Shown: positions 54,134-64,000 of the stretch, one piece after another
Layout: every line of letters begins with the position of its first letter
Position numbering within the stretch: the first letter of the stretch is position 1
Assembly (NCBI GenBank): GCA_030052745.1
Contig: JANBVO010000036.1
Coordinates: 343,282-407,281, forward strand
Source: Pleurostoma richardsiae
Taxonomy: Eukaryota; Ascomycota; Sordariomycetes; Calosphaeriales; Pleurostomataceae
Length of the DNA: 64,000 nucleotides
Direction: 5' to 3'
Made by a program: the position numbers and the translations under genes
The notes under the pieces: generated by a model
Told to the model about the DNA's origin: nothing
What the model saw: only the letters and a program-made list of their open reading frames with translations
Databases searched by the model: none

Positions 54134-56996
54134 TGCGGATTGTGCAGTGTACCAAAAGAGAGAAGTTCTTGGGTGCGATGGGATCAATTGGTCTGACAAG
54201 CAAATCAGAACTGTAGAAGAGAGGAACTGAGCGAACTCTCTTGAATGCTCGGGGAAAGAGGTGAGAGCTCTTTTCTCTTCTCGGCGACAGTGAGAGATAG
54301 CTAGCTCTGGGAGAGCTCCCCATTATGGGCGGTGGGATGATGCCGGCGGCTCCAACATGCCCACACACGTGAGGAGACATTACCACGTCCGCCAGGGTGT
54401 CGAGCACGGCGCATTCATCCGTCTTAGCGATATCCACAGTGATACCTCTCTTCGCATCACAGGGCCGAGCTCCACGTGACGGGGCACCACCACGTCCGGA
54501 GTCCGGGCCACGAGGTTTCACGCCATCCAACGACAGCGCGGAGCGTCAGGAGCTGGCTGTGGATTCCGCGCTCCATCGCGGCCGGGTAAATAGAGAGACC
54601 CATTCGGGTGAATGCAGTCTCTCCACGTCTCCCCACCAATGTAGGGCAGATCTCACCCCGTGTCCTCTGGCAGTGCTCCGTCCGTGTCGGTTAGATCGCG
54701 TAGATATCTTTATCCTAGCGTACCATATTTGGATTCACCAGGTTATCGGGTCCCGCCGCTGTCGAGGAGCCGAAGAGCCCCAGCTGACTCGAAATTTCCC
54801 CTCGACATGACTCGTAAGATGGAGAATCCTGGTCCCAAGAGAAAGTGTGAGCGGTCAGGAATCTCCCGTCGGCACGACCTGAGTCAGCAACAGCTTTACT
54901 AGAGACGAGCCATCGAGTGCTCCTCGACTACGGCACGTCTCGGTTCAGAACAATGTTTCCATCCCATACTATGAACAGGAAGTAGCAGAGAAAAAGAAGA
55001 TTATGAAGAAAACGCAATGCAAGAAACTCTGTTATTGCTGCCAGTGATCTTGTAGGCAGGTTCTGTCATTTGCTTCGGAGACCTCTCGTCTTCCTCATCA
55101 TGGCAATTTTCCGAGATCCGGCTCGGTTGATTTTCCGTTCTGTGGCTGGCTGGAGAAGCGAGGCTGTTCCCGTGGCTGATGGGGAGGAATCCTTAACGCC
55201 GAAACCCCTCACAAATCAGACAAAACGCTGGGGTTCTCTTTCTGCGAAGTACTGAGACGCCGGACAGGACGCTAACAGTCGAGCTCGTCCTGCCCGTATC
55301 GAAGGTTGTCCAGTATATGCATTCGCTCATTCTGCGCGGAAGCGTTCGGTGATCGTCAGTCCCCTCAAAGTCCGCATGACCTGGTTGAGGGAAGAACAAC
55401 TCACCTGGGTGAGGTAGCGGGGGATGCTGAGCCGGAAGTTGTTGCTGTTCGGCTGCATCTGCGTGCACCTCGGCGTCAGGCTCGGTCTCCATCCTCTCTG
55501 GTCGTCAGCGCGCGGCACACGAACCGTCACCTCGATATCCGCCGTTGGGAACAGCGTCTTCAGGTATCTCTCCAGGTCCGACTTCCAGAGATGGTACGTC
55601 GTGATGCTGTCGTATACCATGGACCGAGTCAATGCGACGGAAGCCGCTTTCTGTGGGCGGTACCGGTCTAGTGAGGTCATTGCGGCTTGGTCGGGCGACG
55701 AGGCATGGCCGGTTGTTCTCCGAAGGAGCGTAGGGCGGCGCGAGAGCGGGTGCGTGTGTCGCGCGTATGTCGTGCGTATGTCGAGCCCAAGGCGGATCAG
55801 GAATCTGCCTGGGTCTCTGTCGTTGGATGACGGATGATCTGGTCTTGTCCACGGCAGTGCTGCGGGACGGAAAAGACCAGTTCTAGCCCCGTGGGACGTT
55901 ATCTACTCCCAAGGAGGGGCCTGCTGCTTGAGCCTCATGTCATGGCCCATGTCGGCTCCGGTCGGTCACCAACGGAAAATGCCTGCCCAGATTCAGCGTC
56001 CCCTCATCCCCCGCAGTCCTCGCGCTCGTGCGTCGATGGGAAGGTTATTGGGTGGGCACGCACGACGCCCTGCGGGACGGGAGTCCCTGTCCAATGAGAC
56101 GACACAGTTGTCGATTTAGTCTGGTTGCCACTTCTTATCTGTCCAACGAGCTGCTCGGGGACCAGATGAGGGGAAGAACTGGGTGGTCAGACCGTGCGGG
56201 ATGCCGTTGCACAGCGAGGAGAACGGTTTCTGCGGCAGGGTTTGCCCAGCTATTGGAGTCTGCCGTGTCGCCCGGTGGTCACAGGGACAGCGGATGGCCA
56301 CTCTATTTTCTTTGCCGGCCGGCAGACGAAACGCAGTGAGGGTCGAGGTACGTGCGGGTTCTCGGCAATCAGACTCGGGCCCAAGATGTGCGGGTGGTGG
56401 TCTTGTGTGACGCTGTTGCGTACAATTTCAAGCATCATATCTATGCCCCAGCCAGCTGCGTAAGGCATGCCACTTCTTGGGCAGTTAAGGTCCTGCACGA
56501 CTGGAGATGTCCATCGGAGCCGGTGAGACAGACGTATGCGTGATGTACCAGTCACTCGTCACTCCATCCCGCCCTGGAATGCAGGGCTTCCTGACTCTTT
56601 CTTCTTGTTGTTTCTTGGCTCATCTTCTGTGCAGAGGTGCCACTGCATATTCACGCAAGCACGGCTCGCTCTTGATCATCGTTAGTGCAGCCCCTCTGCA
56701 GCGCATCTGCCTATGTCCCCCGCCGCCCACGGTCAGACGCACATCTTCTTTCTGGAGCTTGACCAGGGGCTGCAGTCGTCGCCTCTGTAACCCGAGTCAC
56801 TTTGATGAGGGTCGCATCCTCCAAATTATACTTTAATTACAAGTAGAAGCTACGATGATAGGATATCTTAGTACTCCCGCCGACATAGTTACGAAGGCAA
56901 TGGCCAAGATCGCCAGCATTCTCTAGCATGTGACCTGTTCATCTTTGATTCACCGACCTGATTTCTCGCCAGACGCAATGCTAGGTAGAAATTGCC
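54134..56996. other. Long intergenic region, no gene seen
   Basis: 2.9 kb between the GH31 start and the GH78 end. Several frames over 100 codons overlap on both strands but share no motif, codon pattern or splice logic. Confidence 0.5.
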
Positions 56997-59126
56997 CTAA
57001 GCATAGCGCACAGTGTAGCTGCCACCAGCGAGATCGTCGAATCTCAGGCCGCTGGTTGACGTGACAGGCTTGAGCGAACCATTCGGTCCCTTCACGATGA
57101 TGCTCGCCGCCGTACTGGGCAAAATCAAACTGCCTGACGTCCCTTTCGGAGTGCTGAATGTCCCGGTGATGGCACCACTCGCATCAGCCACCCAGTCCGC
57201 TGAAAACTCTCCCAAGGGCGTCTCATACCCGGCCTCGACATGTTCCAAGGTGCCAAGCTGGGGTTGAACAACCCAGGTGTTGCCCGCGGCGGTCACAAGC
57301 CGCAGGCCGGCCGCGTAGAACGTCAAGCTGGAGGTCGGGCCCGTAGCCCAACCGTGGGCGTGGCTCACCCGCGCATCATTGTCATACGGCGCGTAGTGGA
57401 GGTCGCCGTTGGTAGAGTATCCCTCGACGAAGCTGCTGTTCGTCATCCGCGGGTCGTCAAGCATGAAGTCCGCCCACATGAACTCGATGAGATCGACCGC
57501 GCGCTCGGGGAACCCGGCCAGGAAGTGGGCCTGCACCTCGAACCCCGTCGCGAAGGGCGAGATGGTCGGACCGGCCTCTGGTGCTGGGGCGCCGTACGGC
57601 CTCACCCACCTGCTACTGAGAGCTGTGCTGATGGCGGCGGCCCGCGCGGTGTCTACGAGGCCTGCAATTATGACCCAGGAGTTGCCGTCTTGCGGATGAA
57701 CGGCGGTGAGGGTCTTGTTGGCATCGTTATCAAAGAAGAGGTTCTGGGCCGGGTCCCAAAGTCTGTCGTTCACGGCCATCTTGATTCCCTCCATTGCTGA
57801 TTTCCAGGTGGCGTCTAAACTGTGATCGCCAAGGGCCTCTGAGAGTTGGAGAGACGCGTTTATGGTATAGTACAGAATGGCATTGGCCTAGAGAGGGAAC
57901 ATATTAGTTGAGGCTGGGACCTGTTGCTGCAAGTGCCAGATATGGATGACCTTACCTCAACATTGTGGCCTCCCATGCCAGATCTCAACCAGTCATTAGT
58001 AGAGGAGACGTTTGCGAGGCCGGAATCATCAATAGTCGCAACACTCCAGGCAAGCGCCAGCTTGTATTGTTCCCAATGACTTCTTAGATAATTGAGATCA
58101 CCTGTATAAAGGTAGTAGATGTGGACGTCAAGTAGCGTGTAGAGGTGATACGTAAAGCTAAACTGGAACCGCCCTGGTGCCGTGAACGGGACTCCAGCCC
58201 ACGGCAGACGCCCATCCGGCTGCTGGAGCAGGAACAGAGAGTCGAGCCCATTCTTGATTCCATCCAGACTGTTCGTTGACACAAACACGGAAGGGCCGGA
58301 AATGATCAGGTCACCTGGCCAGACAAGACGGTCCCGTTTTGCCCCGTCCATGAGGACAGACGAGCCGTCTTTATGAGGTTAGAAAGACATGATACATAAG
58401 AAGGAGTTTTGAAGGGACCCATGCACACTCACTCGCTATAGTCGCATTGTAGTACCAGTCGGTGCCGGGGATTCCAAGCGCGTTACCAGTTGTCGGGTCG
58501 GCACTACATAGCTGGTTCGTGTAGGCTCCAGCATACCAGACCCGGTTCAACTTCTCGCTGTCGCTGTTGAAATAACCTGGGTAGTCTCTCAGATTATTCA
58601 TCTCTGGCGAGGCAGTGAAGTTCACCCATAAGTCCCCGAGAGTCACAGTTCCGGTGGAAGTGTGCCAGATGCTCATATAACGGAAGGCACCCCGCTGGTG
58701 GTACTTGTCAGCCGCGTATTGCCCTTTCCTTGGGATTTTGAATACAAGCGGGCTGTCGTATGTGCCGTTTGAAGCCGAATCACAGTGATAGGGGCTGATC
58801 CACATGGAACTCTCGGTGAAGCTAAAACCAATGGATTCGTCGGGGCCAGAAACAGAGCGCACATCGAAATGGACTGTGCCGGCAACGTTCTTGCCGAAGT
58901 CCAGAATGATGGAAGCATTTGGGCCGAAGACGACTCCCTCGGAGTTGTGTACTCCTGTGCAGAGCGCATTAGGGTTCTTGACTTGGCCGTTGACGGCGTA
59001 CAGGGACGGCGGAGTCACAGAACGGTAATTCGGGGCCAGGATATACTCTCGGAACTTGGTAGCACAAACCAAGTCCGACCAAAGGAGTGCAACCGAGGCA
59101 CAGAGAATAACGCGCCAGTGAAACAT
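56997..59126 (-). CDS. Secreted GH78 alpha-L-rhamnosidase
   Basis: Glycoside hydrolase family 78 protein, 665 aa. Exons are 59126-58433, 58368-57956 and 57887-56997; the introns GTGAGT...AAAG and GTAAGG...CTAG keep frame. The signal peptide is MFHWRVILCASVALLWSDLVCA. N-terminal beta-domains (GPNASIILDFGKNVAGTVHFD) precede the (alpha/alpha)6 barrel, with DGAKRDRLVWPGDL, the family's conserved acidic block, then HIYYLYTGDLNYLRSHWEQYK, NDWLRSGMGGHNVEANAI and SFVEGYSTNGDLHY. The C-terminal beta-sandwich has GWATGPTSSLTFYAAG. It releases terminal L-rhamnose from pectin (RG-I) or plant glycosides outside the cell. It is adjacent to a tannase/feruloyl-esterase pseudogene, another plant-polymer activity. 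Confidence 0.9.
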
Positions 59127-60492
59127 TTACAAAGCAGTAAGATCGTATACTTGGCTTCTGTTATCAGATTGGGGCGTAAATGAGACATTATCTGGATTAT
59201 TATCTTCCTCGTCTATACATGATGAGCCTCCCTTTTATCCCTCTTCTCTTGTCTCATGCATGACATGGGGGAATCATTCTATTCACTCGCCACTCAGCGG
59301 TGAAAACATCGACTCGGGCATAGTCTAGACGAGTTAGCGAGGCACTTGTGATGCTCCCTGAGGGGGTTCGGTCTTTCTCACATCAGTTACACCGAAGTCG
59401 GCAGTCCCGCCTCTGCGGGGTGGAATATTGTGAGGAAGTTAAGGATGATCGACGCAAGCATCTGGCCGGCAGTTATCCCTTTTCGGCCTTCTCTAAGAAT
59501 TCGAGGACCGCTTCCGTAGTATATCGCTATGAACTGCAACGTCTTCTAGAAAAAGGTTGCGCATGTCCTGTGTGTCGTATATATCTTGAGCATATGTTAT
59601 GTCAACGCAGCGGTTGAGTATATACGCCGCACTGCAACGAGCAGGCTAGTGACGTGATCAGAGGTCCGGGGCAGGGGCATTATTCAGCTCGCACGAGATA
59701 CAGGTGACAGCTAACACACGGGACGAAGGTTAGATCTGTCAATGGAGAGTTCGGTGGAGAGATGCCCGTCCCATGGGGAAATCCCCACCCATTTGAAATC
59801 GAATGGGGAGTTGTCGGCAGTCGCCGACGTTTAATTCCCCGGATTCCCGAGGCTGGCGAACCCCTGAGAGGCCTCTAATGCAAGTAGCTGACACGCTACT
59901 TCCACCCTTGCTAAACTTGATGTGATATTTACCTCGCCTAAGCTCTGCCGGACGCTCTAACGGGATACTTACGGAGCTACGGTACCTCAGACAAGGTTAT
60001 ATTCTGTACGAGAGTCCAGTGCCACAGTTGGAGAACCACATTTATGGCTTAAACTTTTCACGTAACAGCTCACCGAACCACCGTTCCTCTTGTAGACACT
60101 GAACTACGTTCCGGTTCTAAGTGTTTTGCGACATGGATCAGCTAGAGAGACCCGCTTTCACTATGATGCGCTGCTGCTTTTACGCCGCGTATAGGCCGAA
60201 TCCCAGTGTGACCCTGACTGGCCATCGGAAGATCCCAGCAGCTGTCTGTGACTGACCGGCTGAATGTCGGTATAGGCATGAACAGGCTCCTTACTTCAAA
60301 TGGTAGTTGGGAGCTTCTGCGGCGAGATGATCACCGCCAAGACGGATCATTCCTCTCATTTCGAGAAAGGGGTAGTCTAGTCTCACTGTCCCACGATGTA
60401 TCTTCATTCTTTGAGCGTATAAATGTGCTTTGACGTTTCGTAGAATTCTAGCAGACCCATGGCACTTCAATAGCCAGTTGCGATCCCATATC
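59127..60492. other. Intergenic, divergent promoters GH78 / tannase pseudogene
   Basis: 1.4 kb without a supported gene. It holds the upstream regions of both flanking genes. Confidence 0.55.
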
Positions 60493-62098
60493 ATGCATGG
60501 TTTACGGCTGCTACATGCTATGGCACTCCAGTTCAGCTTCGTCCTTGGCGCTCTTGCGGTGGTCGTTTCTGTCGGGTCGTCCAGTAACACCGACGCTTTC
60601 CAGACGCGGTGTTCATCACTCTTGAATTATACAACTATTCCGAACGCGAACTCGTCATCGTCTGAGTTCGTCGAAGCTGGCACTACTATTCAGTTCCCGG
60701 GAGCCGATTCTAGCTGCGGTCGCCCATCTCAAGTCGTGTCCGTCAGTCTCTGCCGTATTACGGCGCATGTGGCTACCTCATCGAGATCTGGCATCAAGCT
60801 GGAGCTGTGGCTCCCAGAAAACTGGTCCTGTCGATTTCTTAGCACTGGTAACGGCGGTCTTGGAGGTTGCGTCCAGTACGAAGACATTGAGTACGCGGCG
60901 TCACTGGGATTTGCTGCTGTTGGAACAAACAACGGCCACGACGGGATGTCCGGACAGTCTTTCCTCAACAACCCGGACGTGATTGAGGACTTCGCTTACC
61001 GTGCGCTACACGCCGGCGTCGTTCTGGGCAAAGCCATAGCGCACACCTTTTACGGCATGCCACACTCCAAAAGCTACTATCTTGGCTGTTCCACTGGTGG
61101 GCGCCAGGGGCTGAAAGAGGCCCAAGCCTTCCCGGATGACTTTGACGGCATCGTTGCTGGAGCTCCAGCGAACTCCTTCAATAACCTCACATCTTGGAGT
61201 TGTCACTTCCTTCCGCTAACCGGGCCGGTAGGTTCTGATACGTTTGTGCCCATGAGCATGTGGTCCGCCATCCACGAGAAATTCTGGATCAATGCGATGC
61301 CATCGATGGTCTTGGTGACGGAATTCTCGAGTCACCAGACCTATGCAAATACGACCCGGCAGGTCTTGTCTGCGCCAATGGACAGACAGACAATTGTTTG
61401 ACGCAGACCCAAGTAGACACACTTCGCAGCATCTACTCGCCCCTACTCAGCATAGACGGCAGCCTGGTCTACCCACACTTGCAGCCTGGTGCTGAGCTCA
61501 CTGGTGCCCCGCAAACCTACTTCACGGGGCAGCCTTTTGGTGCAGCGGACTGGTTTCGGTACGCCATCTTCAACGATTTTGCTTGGGACCCTTTCAGCCT
61601 CACTCCTGAGGACTATGTGATCTCGTCAAATCTGAACTTGTTCAACATTGAAACTTGGGACGGTCACCTGTCAGCTTTCAAGAGCCGAGGTGGAAAACTG
61701 CTGCAGTACCACGGTCTAGCAGATGGGACGATCTCCAGCGAGAACTCGCCGAGATATTATGAGCACGTGTCCCAAACAATGGGGTTTGCACCAAGGGACC
61801 TTGACGAGTTCTATCGGCTGTTCCGCATCTCAGGCATGGGACACTGCGGCGGCGGTCCTGCAGCCAACGAAGTAGTGTGGCAAGCCTGGATCCAGACCAG
61901 AACGTGTTGATGGCGATGGTGCGTTGGGTCGAGAAAGGAACGGCGCCAGACACCATTCTAGGCACCGCATATGTCAACGGGACGAAAGCTGCGGGCGTCG
62001 ACTTCAGACGCAGACACTGTCGGTGGCCATATCGCAACATATATCAAGGACACGGAAATCCTAAGGATGAAGCTAGCTGGAAATGTGTGTTAATCTAA
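60493..62098 (+). pseudogene. Tannase/feruloyl esterase, broken by two frameshifts
   Basis: Secreted tannase-family serine esterase, interrupted twice. The first part (60493 or 60520 to about 61278) has a signal peptide, GNGGLGGCVQYEDIEYA and the nucleophile GCSTGGRQG. At about 61275-61282 the frame changes by one base. The next frame (to about 61880) continues with EILDQCDAIDGLGDGILE, the acidic residue in HGLADGTISS and the His in GMGHCGGGP. At about 61880 a second one-base shift leads to SLDPDQNVLMAMVRWVEKG and the usual ending FRRRHCRWPYRN. Ser-Asp-His and the paired Cys of the family are all present. The decay is therefore young, or the shifts are assembly errors. No splice sites near the shifts explain them. 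Confidence 0.8.
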
Positions 62099-63635
62099 CT
62101 TTGGGTCTGAAAATTGCATATTTGACAGTCAAATCTTCTCGACATTCCTTCTCAAGTTGTGGTTTGCCTGAAACATGCATTTGTCATGAAAAGGGCTCTT
62201 GAAAGAAGTCAGCAGTAATAGAAAAGCGGCGAACTGCCTCCCATGTATTTCATTGTCTGGTTCGAGCATTTGACTGCCGCATATGCTGTTCAAGTGTTTT
62301 CCGAAAGTAGAGCATGCTTATGAGATACATGCGTCACACTGCATAGTCGTCGACGTATTGCAACCATACCCATTGCCTGGGAGTCATCATCGTCACGTAG
62401 AATGGAAAGACGCCTTATAGGCATAGTACTGGTTCGCGATTCCCATGTAGGGTATGCGAGGTCCTACAGTCGCCTTGAAGAGAGAGTCTCTCTCTTGTAC
62501 CCACCACGTTTTGGTCCTGCAGACAGGACATAATCACGCCTCTGCTTACCAGTCCAGAGCAGGAAAATAACCGGACTATACTAAACCGATAGACATTCAG
62601 CGCTGCGGTGCTCTAATTTGCAATGTACTTGCAGCAATAATAGCATAGGCCTATGACTACAACATTATTTGCCCTTCAGGTACAGCTGACAGCCACTGCA
62701 GTTAGCGGGCCGGCCCGAGACTGATCTTACCTGCATCGCTAGTAAGGTCCAGGGCGGCTGGGATTATCAGTACAGGGGGCACTCTCGATCGTGCAAACAT
62801 CAGATCAATGGCGAACACTCCTGATACGCCCAACAGTGCACTAAGGAGTACTTCTAGTATGAAACAAGGGGTCCCTCATGAGAGAGTGCCGTCTTCCCGT
62901 CCTGTATGTACACACATACCTATGTCCTACTTGAGAGGCGGTGTCGACTCGTCGCCTAGGGTAGATCTCGACGCTTCACCCAAAGGAGACCGCGGAGGTT
63001 TGTTATCAATCGATCTCTCCAAGTTGGGATTTACTCTGTTCCGGATTACCGTACAGGCGAATCTAACGCGCGGAGAATCTGTCCTCCTCCGATTATTCTA
63101 GAAAATGTGGAAAAGTCTAGTGGACCCAGGGACTGATTCGAGATGCTACGGAGAATTCTCCAGCATCTTATTCGGCACCCCAAGTCTCCGGGGCCCGTTT
63201 TAGACTGAACAGAGTGGGCATAGCATCCAATGCCGAGATTCCTCCAAGCATAGGTAGCGCGCAGTACGGTAGCAGACGCTCCACTCGTGAAGTAATGGGA
63301 AGCTCTTAGCTGCCGTCGCGGGGGAGCACGCGAATCACGCAGTGCTGCCCACGCTTTGCTGATAAATCCCCACCATGGAAAAAGGAAAACCCTCCGGCTA
63401 CCCCTTTGGCTATACTGCTATTTATAATGGCAGTGGTTCGAGATGGCGGAGCATCGTGCCGGCGGCCAGCATATAAACGCAATGTCGCCCCTATGTGATT
63501 GACAGGCACATCGGCAAGTCTCGCTCGTTAGATCCATCTGGTTTGCGCATCAAGAAGAGATACAGGAGCTGTTTCCTACTTGATTCGTGAGATAAAGAGC
63601 GCCTAGACACTGTACACTAATCGGAAGCGATCACC
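62099..63635. other. Intergenic, no supported gene
   Basis: 1.5 kb. A 97-codon plus-strand frame at 62808-63101 has no domain and is not called. It includes a TATA-like site before the next gene. Confidence 0.5.
63471..63478 (+). promoter_or_regulatory. TATA-like box upstream of OYE gene
   Basis: ATATAAAC lies about 160 bp before the ATG at 63636. Confidence 0.35.
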
Positions 63636-64000
63636 ATGTCTCAGAAGACGGAGAAGCCGGGCCACGCGCATCACGCGCTGCCATTGGCGAAGCCTAAGAT
63701 GAAGGAGACCGGCAAGCACGGCATCGAGAACAAGGCCGCGCCGGACTGCACGTTCTTCACCCCGATCCAGGACCCGCCCTCGGGGACGGCCATCAACCCC
63801 CAGCCGGACGGCAAGCCGATCCCGAAGCTCTTCACCCCCCTGAAGGTCCGGGGCATGACGATGCAGAACCGCATCATCGTCAGCCCCATGTGCCAGTACA
63901 GCGCCTACGAGGGCTTCATGACCCCCTGGCACACGACGCACTACGGCGGCATCGTCCAGCGCGGGCCGGGCCTGACCATCATCGAGGCGACGGCCGTCCA
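63636..64000 (+). CDS. Old yellow enzyme (NADH:flavin oxidoreductase), 3' end outside window
   Basis: First 121 codons of an FMN-dependent ene-reductase-like protein. After an N-terminal extension of about 65 residues (basic, without a hydrophobic signal), the TIM-barrel start is clear: KLFTPLKVRGMTMQNRIIVS, then PMCQYSAYEGFMTPWH, then HYGGIVQRGPGLTIIEATAV. The Cys in PMCQYSA places it with the YqjM-like class rather than the yeast OYE class. GC content and wobble use (mostly C/G) are higher than in most neighbours, suggesting a well-expressed gene. It runs off the end of the window without a stop or visible intron. Roles in detoxification or secondary metabolism are known for the family; the substrate here is unknown. 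Confidence 0.9.
   Translation, partial: MSQKTEKPGHAHHALPLAKPKMKETGKHGIENKAAPDCTFFTPIQDPPSGTAINPQPDGKPIPKLFTPLKVRGMTMQNRIIVSPMCQYSAYEGFMTPWHTTHYGGIVQRGPGLTIIEATAV

Noticed and set aside
54397-55852. Several overlapping frames over 110 codons
   Set aside because: Both strands are open at once, composition is Arg/Pro/Ser-rich and there is no splice or domain support.
62255-62290. GGTTCGA-containing stretch as tRNA B-box
   Set aside because: No matching A-box or cloverleaf could be built around it.
62808-63101. 97-codon plus-strand frame
   Set aside because: No signal peptide, domain or homologous pattern; the length is expected by chance in such a gap.

Overview
The window reads as nuclear DNA of a filamentous ascomycete (Pezizomycotina, probably a Sordariomycete). 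Genes carry several short GT-AG introns of about 45-90 nt, with two likely GC-AG introns. The gene content is typical of such fungi: Zn2Cys6 regulators, a CFEM receptor, an RTA1 protein, a TAM/LaeA-like methyltransferase, a fungal NB-ARC protein, and secreted GH30, GH55, GH78, CBM1 and tannase-family proteins. No rRNA, tRNA, CRISPR array or intact transposon was recognised. Exon structures below were built by hand from splice signals, reading phase and family motifs. Lengths are given only where the joined exons keep frame.

Layout. 1-6.1 kb: a C2H2+Zn2Cys6 regulator cut by the window edge, an HSL-type esterase and an aldehyde dehydrogenase, which looks like a small catabolic group. 7-10 kb: a lone secreted CBM1 protein and a CFEM receptor-like membrane protein. 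12.4-16.4 kb: a secreted berberine-bridge-type flavo-oxidase and an SDR that lacks the usual Tyr/Lys. 17.1-20.0 kb: two divergent, paralogous secreted proteins built around a duplicated amphipathic unit of unknown function. 21-23.1 kb: a PTR2 peptide transporter. 24.7-26.1 kb: a decayed TAM-domain methyltransferase. 26.9-35.5 kb: a small secreted cysteine-rich protein and two secreted beta-glucanases (GH30, GH55). 36.3-38.9 kb: a STAND/NB-ARC protein. 39.1-45.5 kb: two Zn2Cys6 regulators flanking an RTA1 protein; the second has an abnormal zinc cluster. 45.6-47.3 kb: a vWA protein carrying only the tail of a kinase-like domain. 48.5-54.1 kb: an MFS sugar transporter and a cytosolic GH31 alpha-xylosidase, a likely uptake and hydrolysis pair. 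57.0-62.1 kb: a GH78 alpha-L-rhamnosidase and a tannase/feruloyl-esterase pseudogene with two frameshifts. 63.6 kb to the end: the start of an old-yellow-enzyme gene.

Taken together this is an accessory-type, gene-sparse region, with intergenic stretches up to about 3.2 kb. It is rich in secreted polymer-degrading enzymes and surface or secreted proteins of unknown role, with at least two decayed genes. The most unusual element is the divergent pair at 17.1-20.0 kb. The decayed or atypical genes (methyltransferase, tannase, zinc-cluster regulator, kinase-tail vWA protein, Tyr/Lys-less SDR) suggest relaxed or changing selection.
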